This document shows positions 36,701 through 46,592 of a DNA stretch of 64,000 bases, one piece after another; position 1 is the first letter of the stretch, and every line of letters begins with the position of its first letter. The notes beneath the pieces are model-generated. The model was not told where the DNA came from. It made no database searches and worked only from the letters and a program-made list of their open reading frames with translations. A program made the position numbers and the translations under genes. Origin of the DNA: Drechslerella dactyloides (taxonomy: Eukaryota > Ascomycota > Orbiliomycetes > Orbiliales > Orbiliaceae); contig JAGTWJ010000011.1 in NCBI GenBank assembly GCA_020064725.1, positions 1,116,001-1,180,000 of the forward strand, read 5' to 3'.

Positions 36701-37226
36701 TTGTCGAGCGTGCGATCGAGGAGGAGTTACCACCCGAGCACCACGGCAGGCGGAGAGTTGGTGCCGAAGAAGCTATAGATGGAGACGACGCTGGCGAGAT
36801 GGCGGGCGTTAGCACGAAGCTCAAGCCATTGGCGCAGACACTGGAAGAAGACATCGAGGAGGGTGCGGATGAGGTCAAGCTCGCAATGAAGGAGAAGCAA
36901 CGGGAGCTTATCAATGCGCTAGATTTACAGAAGTGAGTACAATATATGATCTTATCCTATATTCTATTATATATAATATCTGTTCCCGGCAGCTCCGTAT
37001 AGCGGTGTAATTATGAAGCTAATGTAATGTGCAACGTAGGTTCGAAATTCCATCCGCCAATGCAGAGTGGGATGATGCCGAACGGCAGGTCGCCGGTGGC
37101 GGTAAGAGCTCAGTGGTGAGCGTCAAGTCTTCCAAGCAGGTGAAGCGGAAGGCGGGTGAAACTGCCGCCGAGATTTACGAGAAAGAGATGAATGTGAAGC
37201 ACTCGTCGAAGAAGAAGAGAAAGTGA
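33715..37226 (+). CDS. KRE33: RNA cytidine acetyltransferase Kre33/NAT10
   Basis: Six exons (33715-33731, 33795-33834, 33894-34039, 34111-34405, 34465-36932, 37040-37226) join in phase to 1050 residues, the usual length. The first exon encodes only MVKKEL-; then DKRITALIRNGVQ, EKKRSFFIVVGDRAKD and GFTSHRKKRE across splices. Walker A is ARGRGKSAALG (GRGKS at about 288-292) and Walker B VVIDEAAAIP. The GNAT core is VVRIATNPEYTKMGYGSRALQLLEEF, followed by the tRNA-binding and C-terminal regions; the last exon gives a lysine-rich tail ending KKKRK, probably a nucleolar signal. The enzyme makes N4-acetylcytidine in 18S rRNA and, with Tan1, in tRNA, and is needed for small-subunit assembly. Two donors are non-consensus (GTCCGT, GTACGG) but phase is kept. 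Confidence 0.96.
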
Positions 37227-37699
37227 GCGTGTGCGTAATTGGAGGATCCATCACTGTATTTTGATATGCATATAGTCTCGGAGCCAGACACCATATATCT
37301 GCGGGAGTTCGATCTTTGGGGATTATAGAGGACCATGTACGATAGCATAGAGAGCACATATACATCAAACGCAGGTTGAACAGACTTCTTGTGTATATAT
37401 AGTCGTAACGGAAAGAAAGTGTCGTCTCACCTTCTTGTTAACAACATGTTGTTATGTTAGAGGGTGATATCAAATGGCAGTCGGCACGCGAGACAGGACG
37501 TTACAGTCGAATTCCAGTTCTACAGTAGTGCAGCTGCTAGCCACGGGAAAAATATTGTTCATTAAAATAAATACATGGTGCTTTTCGTGAGGTCGTGAAC
37601 TAGCCTTGAGGCTAACGACTAGTAAAGAATATAGCTGTGCGGACAGACGCACCTCAAGGGGCTCCAATGTTGTCCACAATTCTTCTCGCAGACCACAGT
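37227..37699. other. Convergent 3' region between KRE33 and ERG10
   Basis: About 470 A/T-rich bases holding the 3' ends of both genes. Nothing else seen. Confidence 0.6.
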
Positions 37700-39245
37700 C
37701 TACAACTTCTCAATAACCAACGCGCTGGCGCCACCGCCGCCGTTACAGATACCTGCACATCCGTACTTCGCCTTATTCTGCTCCAGCACACCAATCAACG
37801 TCGCGACAATCCGCGCGCCGGACGCACCGAGCGGGTGGCCGAGCGCGACGGCGCCGCCGTGCACATTGACGCGCTCGGGATCCAGATTCAACAACTTGAG
37901 GTTCGCAAGGGCGACGACGCTGAACGCCTCGTTGATCTCAAAGTAATCAATCTGGTCCTGCGTCAGACCCGCGTTCTTCAGCGCCTTCGGGATCGCGAGC
38001 GATGGGGCGGTGGTGAACTTGCTGGGCTTATGCGCAGCGTCACCCCATCCGACGATTTTCGCGACAGGGTTGAGTCCCAGCTCCTTGGCCTTGGCTTCCG
38101 ATACGAGGACGACAGCGGCCGCACCGTCGGAGAGCGGGGAGGCGTTGGGTGCGGTGACGGTGCCGGAGTTCGGGATGAATGCCGGCTTGATAGCTCTCAG
38201 CTTCTCGATCATGAGCTGTAGCACATATATACGTTAGCGGGCATACACGTATGATTCCGGGTTACACATGGGGATGCTACGAACATTCTTGGCTTCGTCA
38301 TCCGCCTTGATGATCGTTGGAGGCTTGCCACGGGCGCCAGGGACTTCAATTGGGGCGATCTCGGCGTCGAAGTGCCCGTTTGCCTGAGCGGCCTGAGCAC
38401 GCTGGTAGCTTTTGATAGCATAGTCGTCTTGCTCGATACGGCCAAATGAGTGTTCCTCCGCGCACTCCTCGGCTGCCATGCCCATGTGCGTGTTATCATA
38501 CGAGTCCGTCAGCCCGTCTTTTAGGATACCATCGATCATCGTCATGTTGCCGAAGCGGGCGCCACTGCGCATGTTGCCGGAGTAGTAGGGGACCTGGGAC
38601 ATGCTCTCCGTGCCGCCAGCGACAATGATCTACTCGAGAACGTTAGTGTGGGTGTCTAGTTTTCTGCGGTGTGTATATGGCAGAGAATGACTGACTTCTG
38701 CATGGCCGGTCATGATGGTTTGGGCACCAAGGATGATGGCCTTCATACCGGATGCGCAGACCTTGTTGACGGAGGTCGCGACGGTGTTCTCGCTCAGGCC
38801 AGCTCCGAGGGCGCATTGTCTAGCGGGGTTCTGACCGAGACTGTAACCTCAAGTATCAGCATGAATTCAATAATCCCTCGATGTGAGAGTCCGGTGACGG
38901 GACGGAGAGAGGTATACCCAGCGGACAGGACGTTACCAAAGAACACCTCTTCAACATCTTCTGGCTTGATCGATGGGACCTTGGCGAGGGCAGCTGTAAT
39001 ATACAAATTAGCCTCAGCTACATTGAGTACTTGCAGGACCAGGTTTCACATCTACTCACTCTTGATAGCGTGGGATCCCAGTTGGATGGCGCTGAGTGAG
39101 GCGAGCGACCTTAAGTAACCAAACTCGTTAGCTTGAAGCCAATTCCTCTGCAAAGCAAGCTTGAGGCGATAGCGGCATACCCCTGGAACCCTCCAATTGG
39201 CGTCCTGGACGTGGACACAATGTAGACGGCCTTCTGATCGTGCAT
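37700..39245 (-). CDS. ERG10: Acetyl-CoA C-acetyltransferase (acetoacetyl-CoA thiolase)
   Basis: Six exons (39245-39181, 39109-39060, 38993-38918, 38840-38696, 38629-38285, 38215-37700) join in phase to 398 residues, the size of cytosolic Erg10. Key motifs: VYIVSTSRTPIGGFQGSLAS, FGNVLSAGLGQNPARQ, the acylated cysteine in VNKVCASGMKA (about Cys92), AGGTESMSQVPYY, the histidine of GHPLGASGAR, and the second catalytic cysteine in GICNGGGGASA. It condenses two acetyl-CoA to acetoacetyl-CoA, the first step towards mevalonate and ergosterol. No N-terminal presequence or C-terminal SKL is seen (ends ALVIEKL), so a cytosolic enzyme is likely. The fifth intron has an unusual GTTCGT donor, but joining there gives AKN-LMIEKLRAIKPAF in phase. 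Confidence 0.95.
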
Positions 39246-40121
39246 TTTGGCGCGGTATGTGTTTTTCCGGTAGCGTAACGTTGAATGTGGAGGGGAGAAA
39301 TGCTAGCTTCGTCAATGGGAGTTAGCCGCTGCTCGGAGTACTGGAAACCACGAGATCAGGAAGACCGCTCCTGCTTCTCACCTTTAAATAGCTGTACCGC
39401 GCAGAGTCAATTGAAAATGGTATTGCGAACAGTGGTGCGATGGGTGCCGGGCTCCGAGATCAGTCTGGTATCGCAGCTTTGTGGCTGGAGAAGTTGCAGT
39501 TGTTGGGGGGCAGAACGCGGAGCTTTTCGTCTGGCGGATTTTCGGTAGCCGGGCAGCTGTCATGTCCCTTGCAGCTCCCCTCGGCTGAGCCGAGTCCAAC
39601 TAAACCACACGGACGACGACATATTGGGGTTCGATTCATCCGATATCCGCATGGTCATGATTACGAAATGTAATGACAGATTGCTTTATTGTTCTCAAAT
39701 GATTGCGGCCTCCGATAGCGACTGCTCGCTGGGCATGGAATAGGAGACTCTGAGAAGCTGGAAAGGCCAGGGATCCACCTTTTCAGAGTCTCCTGTTCCT
39801 GCCGTATCCCATGGTATCATCTAAATCCTGCGATCCTGCGAAGAATGAACATAGCAAAGAAACACCATTACAAGATAGGATGAGGAAAGATAGAGAGGAC
39901 GACAGAAGTCGTCTGGCGAGGCACGGCCAAGGACCTAAGTACATTTTTGATATTTTCTCACATAGAGTTTACATTCAGGATACCCAGGCATACGGAAGGT
40001 TGTACAAGATACTAAAGACAACAAACTGTAGGCTGGCAAAGTTAACGGGAGCATGATAATAGATTACAGCAAAGGCTTTAGTGACCCAAATGAGGTAAAA
40101 TAAATTCAAAGCAGACTTAGA
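39246..40121. other. Intergenic region, ERG10 promoter side
   Basis: About 875 bases between the ERG10 start and the stop of the Zn2Cys6 gene, both on the minus strand. It contains the inverted repeat listed at 39742-39794 and is otherwise unremarkable. Frames here do not extend into partners. Confidence 0.55.
39742..39794. repeat. 12 bp perfect inverted repeat
   Basis: Arms AGGAGACTCTGA (39742-39753) and TCAGAGTCTCCT (39783-39794) are exact reverse complements separated by 29 bases. It could form a hairpin in the 3' part of the regulator transcript or be a site in the ERG10 promoter. Only the repeat itself is seen. Confidence 0.85.
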
Positions 40122-43100
40122 TCACTGATTAGCATATTGCCATGAACGCTTCGCTCCAGCGAAAACATTCGCGACAGTAGTCTGCCACGTGCCCGGGTCG
40201 ACAACTGGTGGCTGGTAGTACGTGCTTGCCATCGGCAACAAGCCGTTCTCAGGCACCGATGGCAGAGTGGACGGTGGCAATGGTGCCGAAGCAATACCCG
40301 GGAAGCCAGTACTCCAATGACTGTAAAAGAGCGCCCATTATTAGTCGATTGGCTTCCAAAACATATGTACTCTGATGGAAATATATAAGTTTGGATACGT
40401 ACTCAAAGATGCTTTGCGGATTCCATCCAGCATCAGGCGGTGGGTGATGATGAGCCTTCCGCGGTATCGTCTGCGCAATCTGTGACTGTTGCTGCAGCGG
40501 CTGCTGTGCCATCAGCACGATATGAGGATTCGGTGAATCCCCTTGCTCGGAGCCAGGTGGTGAGATGGTCAGCCTTGACTGGCTGATCGGTATGCTCAAC
40601 GTGCTGGACAGTGGCGGTGACCGCGTCACCTCAATCGGTGAGTAAGAGCCCCCAGACGGCGTTGGCGATGTCCGAGGATTACTCGGCGACGAGTAGAACG
40701 GGAATTTGGCATTCAACACGAACGGCTGCGTCGGGTCCTCGGAGAAGGCGGTTCGCAAAGCTTCAATCTGGGCCTTAGTTTCCATACTGGCGGATATATC
40801 AATGCAGACTTCGAGTATCCGCATGGCACGACTAAAGTACTCCCGCGCGTCCGAGTTGAATTCAGGGTCCGGACAGGTGGCAGCGACCTATACACAGTCG
40901 TCTTGTCAGTGAACATTTCCAACGTGCAAGGCCATGGCGGTTGTAGATGCGTACCAAGTTCACCATAGTGCACGTCAAGATAGCGTATATTGTAAAATTG
41001 ATACCCCGAAGCATGCACATCAAGCCCCGGATGCCATGCACTTCCAGTATAGCCTCCGTCAACCGAACGGACTTCCTCGACGAATCGTAGCTCGCCTTCA
41101 GATGGTACTTCCATTGCCCTGTCGCAGTGAAGTTCTTCGCAAAAGCGAGAGCGGGCCGATGGAACATAATCTTCGCGAGGTGGCCGTAGATTACAAGGTT
41201 ACCAGCAAAATGTGACTCAGGCGGCTTCATCTCAACGTTGAGATCCACAGGAACGTCAATTTGCAGCTTTGGCGGTGAGTTTATCAGCCATTCGTCGAAT
41301 TTCGGACCCCAGGCAAGAAAATCAGGACTTCCAGCCCAGCTGGCCGAACCGTCACTCTTTGCGTATAGTCGTGCGAAAGTATCGCTCATGCCGCGGATCA
41401 ACTTTAGTAGCTCGACGAAATAGCAAAAATTGACATGGATTTCGAGTTCCCTGTCGCTCATGTCGAGGACGGAGGACGAGGCAGGGATATCAACTGCGAC
41501 GGGACTGCTCGACAGAGCAAGATGGCGTCCTGGAGAACTTGTCAACTTGGGCGGCTCTTTGATAAACAAGATATCATGCAAAAGCCTACCTTGTGGTGCG
41601 CAAATCATGAACTCGAGCATGAAGCATGCCTGCCAAACCTTAGTCTTGGTAAGGCATTCAATCGGGGTATCCCGGCAATCGTGACGGTCCTTGTGCAGGT
41701 CGGCGTGTCTGTCCAGACCCAAGTCCTTGGCCATGGCCATCATTGTGACAATAGAAATGTACGACCTGAAAAAGTAACCACGCTGCGGCGCACTTTCTCG
41801 TGCCTTCAAGAGAAGCAGTAGCGCCTGAATCGTGCTTATTCTGGGGACGTCGAAGAAGCAATCCAAATGTTCTACAATCGGCGTTAGAATCAGGCCGCTG
41901 GCTCCTAATTTCACCTCTAGGAGAATCTAACTTACTCGACGCCATATTGAGCCATTTCAAACCAATCCTACCATCACCAGAGATCCGCCCCGCGCATGCT
42001 AGGATCGCCTCCAGGAGTAGTGGCGATATCGACTCGCGGGACCCGTGCCATTGCCGGTAGAACGCATTCTTATTAACAACAGGTATGTACGGGTGAACCT
42101 CCGTGAAAAATATGTCGAATAGATACTCTGCATCAGCGTCAGATGGCATTTCTTCTGCTGGTATCTGCACGGCAAAGTCATAAATGCCAGGTGTAAAAAT
42201 CGGATGTCGCTCGTAATCTCCTATCGACTCGTCAACTGCTGGTCGAGCAGCTATTTCACGACTCTGCGAATGTATATAAGACGCTGCGAGAAGGTACCAT
42301 GTTAGTGACGACAAATTCCTCGATCCTCTCGATCTCTATTATGCTGAATAGAAACATCATAGGACGAGTGAATATTCGTGGGTGTGCACGTACCAACGCC
42401 AGAGTCTCCAATCTTCAATTGACCGAGAACCTCTTGAACTCCAGCGGTATTAAATGTTGTCATAGGGCTCTCCGAGCGCCAGCTCGCCTGTGAAGCATCG
42501 GTCTGCGGTATCTGCGGTGGCAAACCTGGAGGAGGCGTGGTATACAAACTACTAGAGCTGAAGTCTACCGATGTATCTACTGGCAGGGGCTGCGGGCCAG
42601 CATAGAGCGATGGCATGAACGTTGTTTGTGGCGCAACTTGCAACTGTGCCGCTGCCCGAACGCCAAAGTGATCTCTTCCGGCAAAATGAGGTAAACTGCC
42701 AGTGCTTGTAGATCTCCGTAGGTATCCCTGGCCGGGCATCTGAACCTGTGGGGGCGGGATATACGTCTCCTCCTCGCCGCCGCTCGAATGTGGGTCATAG
42801 TCATCTTGGAAATCAAGGCCTTGCGACTGGAATCCTTTATCAAACTGCATCGTTGGCGGGACGCAGTGGAGTTTCAGTCGCTTGCAAGCGGAGCAAGGCC
42901 ATGTGTTCGTCGTCGCGGCATCGCATTTTATCTTCCTACGTCGACAGCCTTCGCACGCTCGCATCACTGGTGTTTGGATGCTGGTTAACAAAGAATGCCT
43001 CATAGGTAAGGTGTCTAGATGCCGTACTTGCCTTTTAATCTTTTGTGGCGGTTATGTTCGTCCACAAAAACATAGTCTATGGAGAGGAAGGAATGTCAGC

Positions 43101-43210
43101 ACGCTTGAGTGTACAAAGAGGCAAAGATGGTATTCAAGAACAATAATAGACATACTCTTCTGGTTCGTGCTGGCGAAGTTCTCCGAGGGGAGGAAAGTAA
43201 CGTTCTGCAT
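40122..43210 (-). CDS. Zn2Cys6 transcription factor with fungal_trans domain
   Basis: Seven exons (43210-43156, 43076-43032, 42966-42394, 42283-41936, 41871-40955, 40887-40403, 40320-40122) join in phase to 873 residues. Exons 1-2 encode MQNVTFLPSENF... and YVFVDEHNRHKRLK. Exon 3 begins with the zinc cluster MRACEGCRRRKIKCDAATT, then NTWPCSACKRLKLHC, which fits CX2CX6CX9CX2CX6C (the CX9C gap is longer than usual). The intron before it is GC-AG (donor AG/GCAAGT at 43031). The fungal_trans region begins near residue 285 (LFDIFFTEVHPYIPVVNKNAFY) and contains LLLLLKARESAPQRGYFFRSY. The C-terminus ends in GAKRSWQYANQ. By recall the N-terminal block resembles the CLR-1/ClrA cellulase-regulator group, but I cannot confirm that. 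A very long upstream region suggests elaborate control. Confidence 0.9.
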
Positions 43211-43390
43211 ACTGGATGGTCGGCGTTCTGTCGCCGTCGGGAGCGGCGACAATAGATACTATGTATTATTGTCTTTTAAGATAAGATGTCGAACAAAACC
43301 GTTGCTTCCTCGGAGCACTAGTCTGATCTGGGTCTTTGACCCGGTGGATAGGATCAGGTACTCGGAAAAAGGATATGGTGGATGAAGAGG

Positions 43391-43451
43391 CTGTTGTTTT
43401 AAAACAACAGACCGGGTTAGTCTGGTGTTATTCTCAGTTGGAATAACAACC
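43391..43451. repeat. Cluster of inverted repeats upstream of the Zn2Cys6 gene
   Basis: A perfect 20 bp palindrome with half-site CTGTTGTTTT spans 43391-43410. It is followed at once by AGAC...GTCT arms and then by GTTATTC/GAATAAC arms (about 43426-43448), so three potential hairpins stand in tandem. They lie 180-240 bases upstream of the start codon (minus strand), in the presumed leader or promoter. Function is unknown. Confidence 0.8.
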
Positions 43452-45327
43452 AACAATCCTCGAATCGAAAACCAATCGGTCAGCTGTGCGCCGTAGCCGC
43501 TCCGTTCTCCGTCTGGGATAAGTATAGAAACCGTTTTCGAAATGAATAGGGACCAGGACGACCGAAAAGCTCTGAGCGGTCCAAGGAAAAGAGGGGCTAG
43601 CGATAGTTATAGTGACCTGTCGCCAAATCCTGATTGATATATCATATAATTACTATATGGACCTAAACGTTTCCCGGGCTGAAATTTTAGAAAAATGGGT
43701 CTCCACGCAATCGGATGCCCAGAAATGATATCGTGTAATGAGGAAGAGGCGGAAAGGCCCAGTGAGCGGCTGATCCAACTACTTCGGTAGTTTGTGTTAT
43801 TCTTTCTTGCTACCTTTCGCTAGGTATTTACGCCGCAATCATCAACTGTCCCGTCAGATATGTATCTTGACCGTGCAATCCTTTGAATTTTTTTTCTTTT
43901 TTAAAAGTTTTCAGGCCAGGAATATGTCAACTGGGCCTGAATATTCAGCTGCGATTGTTATAAATGGACGAGAGGCCAGTTTTTCATATAGTACCGGCGG
44001 CAAAAGAGAGCTGTCAAGGCGTTTGTCTTGATTTCGTTACTCAAATATGAGGAGATCCAAGAGGTGTATAGGCCGGGCTGGTCTGTGCTAGTCGGGTGTA
44101 AAACCACCGGTGTGGTACGTTCAATTTTCCGATGTCCGGGGCGTCAATGGATGTGTTCTTGCGCTGAGCCAGACAGAGCAAGATCACCAGGTTATAGAAT
44201 AAGATCTTATTGAACCGGCAGTCAAAAATCGAGAATAGAGTTGATGGAGGATCGTGGGGCAGAGCGCAGAAACGAGACGCTGGTCTAATAGAGCATCCTT
44301 TCGAGTTAGCTTGAACGAACGAACGGGCAAGCGTTCAGAAAACAATCCGAGATAGCGCCGCAGTTACGTAAGTGCTGCTTTTGAATGTGAGAATAGCGGT
44401 GATGCTCCGAGAGCGGGTGCAGGAGGTTTAGTAGTTATCGGTCGACGGTTGGAGGTTGTGTTCTTGGATACATGCCATATTGGATACAAAATGGGTCCGA
44501 ACAGGAAAGCTACCAAACGGCAAGAGGCGACAGGTACATTACACGTACTTACCATGTGGGTGCGTAATGATAAGGCTTCGGAGTAGTTGCGAAGTTGGGC
44601 GCAGTAGCTCAAATGCGGCCGACGGGTGTGTATGGACGCTGATTCAAATAGATCTTAGCAAGCGATGCGCATGCTGTCCATCTCCGAGATGTGAAGTTCC
44701 AGTCAGCAAGTGCCTCATGTAGTTATATAATACAGGTTGCAATATTCGCTCGCCAAAGCGGGCAAGCAGTGAGGAATGCGGAGATGATGGTTCAGGGAGG
44801 GGAGCTAAGCGGCCAGTCTAATTTCGCGATAATATATACGCTCGAGAGCCAGTGCAGTGGTTGCGTTACCAGCCTTGCAGCCCCAGGGCCTAAACCGGTT
44901 AACGAGAAACTCCAGAGCTTGAGTTCTGCTGACTACAAACTCTGTCCCCTCCAAGGCTGCTCTTGGTCTGGAGATAAAGAAAGATTTGTGGGAGCGGGTA
45001 CCTGATCGTTTCGCTGTGGGCGTCTGGGCGGTCTCCTCTTTGGTCAAAGCTGGGAGCGTAATGCGCAATGCTGTCCGCCCCGCGACGACCGGACTAGCGA
45101 ATCAGCTTTGTCGTACAGCCAACAGCAGATGCATATGCCGCTTGCCAGTGATCCAGGCAGGTCAGCAGAGGAGGGCAAGCACGTACCGATGCGGTGCAAG
45201 ACAGAGTATAAGTATCCGTCTATCAGTGCCCAGAACCTTGATCAGGGAGGTCTCGGGATGTTTGTTGTCAGGGCCGTCCGCTCAGTCGAGTGCGCCTACG
45301 GGTAGCCAACTCGCAAGACCGGGAAGG

Positions 45328-45352
45328 CAAGCGGGCAAGCGGGCAAGCAGGT
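45328..45352. repeat. Short tandem repeat of GCGGGCAA type
   Basis: Three near-identical tandem copies of an 8-base unit (GGCAAGCG) occur here. Related GGGCAAGC words appear near 44,325 and 44,760. Seen directly; no function inferred. Confidence 0.65.
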
Positions 45353-46568
45353 ATACCAGGACGGACTGGTGTAATATATCTGGACGGCCGGGCTTATTGA
45401 CGAGGGGACAGTTAGCACCAGTCTTGAAATGCGAACTTGAATGGGTTTCTTTTCCTTCGACAGGACAGGACTTTCGGCACGGTTAGGAGCCCGGAGGGAT
45501 ATAACTCACATGCCGGAGTCTAAGCCGGGAAGGATAAACTCCCCAATCGATCGAGCACGAGAAAAGCTACGGCGAGACTTGAAACGGATTCAATCTACGC
45601 AGTCTGGAAAATGCCGCCTCCTTGGCCTCGTCAATCGAAAGGAACCGCGCAGAGAAAATGGGTGACGAAGAATAGGACGTACTGCCATTCCGTGCCCGTC
45701 TCGAAACCAGGCAGCCGATACGCCATGACTAGCTTTCCGCATGCAAGCAATTGCAAGACAGAACGAACGTTAACTGTGGGTTCGAAATTCGTGAGACAGG
45801 TGGGGACGCAAGTGCAAGGTCTTCAGGCAGGGGATCGGGATCCATGGCCACGCTTGCAAGGGATCGTTGACGCAGCAGCTGGTGGCCGTCCAAGCTGGCG
45901 TCAAACACGCGTGCACGACTAATAATGACATGTGCGATCCACAAGAAGCCATCATGCACCAGGCCCAGCAGTAAGCTCCAGCACCTTAATGCGCCGAATA
46001 CGAAGACCCTCTCGTCCAATCATGCGATATGCAGCCAGCCGGGTGTCAAACCAGCAGCCTGGCCGACAATCATCGTGGGCCGGCCGAGGCCGAGAGGCGA
46101 GCTAACCAAACTGGCCAAGCATGTCAACAGCGGTGCACCGTGCACCCATTCGAAGGCTCCTGCCTGCACTCCACATGAAAACTGCGCATCTAGCCGAAGG
46201 ATTTTCAACCTTTATTGTCAAAGGGAAGTATGTATCTCGCGTAAGCTTTATTGACGGCGGCGGCGCAAGGGCATGCGCTTCGACTCGAGCTGAAGCCTTG
46301 CCCCCATGTTCCCGTACGTAAGTGCAAGCTAAATTATAAAACACAGGCTCCAAGCGGTCGACCAGCTCACAGGATCGATATCCGATCCCTGCAGCGATGA
46401 CCTCTCGACGCTTGGGACCACGATGTCCTCTAGCTCAAGCTCAAGCTCCCTCCGAACTCAAACTCTCATCCCGGAAACTCTAATGAACCTTAACTGCAGC
46501 CAACCAACGTTGGTTCGCCGGCGGACAACGGCTGTCCAGCAAAGGATCAGATCGATCCCAGGATCTTG

Positions 46569-46592
46569 ACCTAGGTAAGTACTTACCTAGGT
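46569..46592. repeat. 24 bp perfect palindrome
   Basis: Half-site ACCTAGGTAAGT is followed directly by its exact reverse complement, with no spacer. CCTAGGTA words are common in the repeats of some filamentous fungi. This copy stands alone in the gap. It could be a protein-binding site or a transposon footprint; only the symmetry is certain. Confidence 0.9.

Noticed and set aside
45270..45300. Short similarity to the 5S rRNA internal region (GTCCGCTCAG)
   Set aside because: The match is about ten bases only and the flanking 5S sequence is absent.
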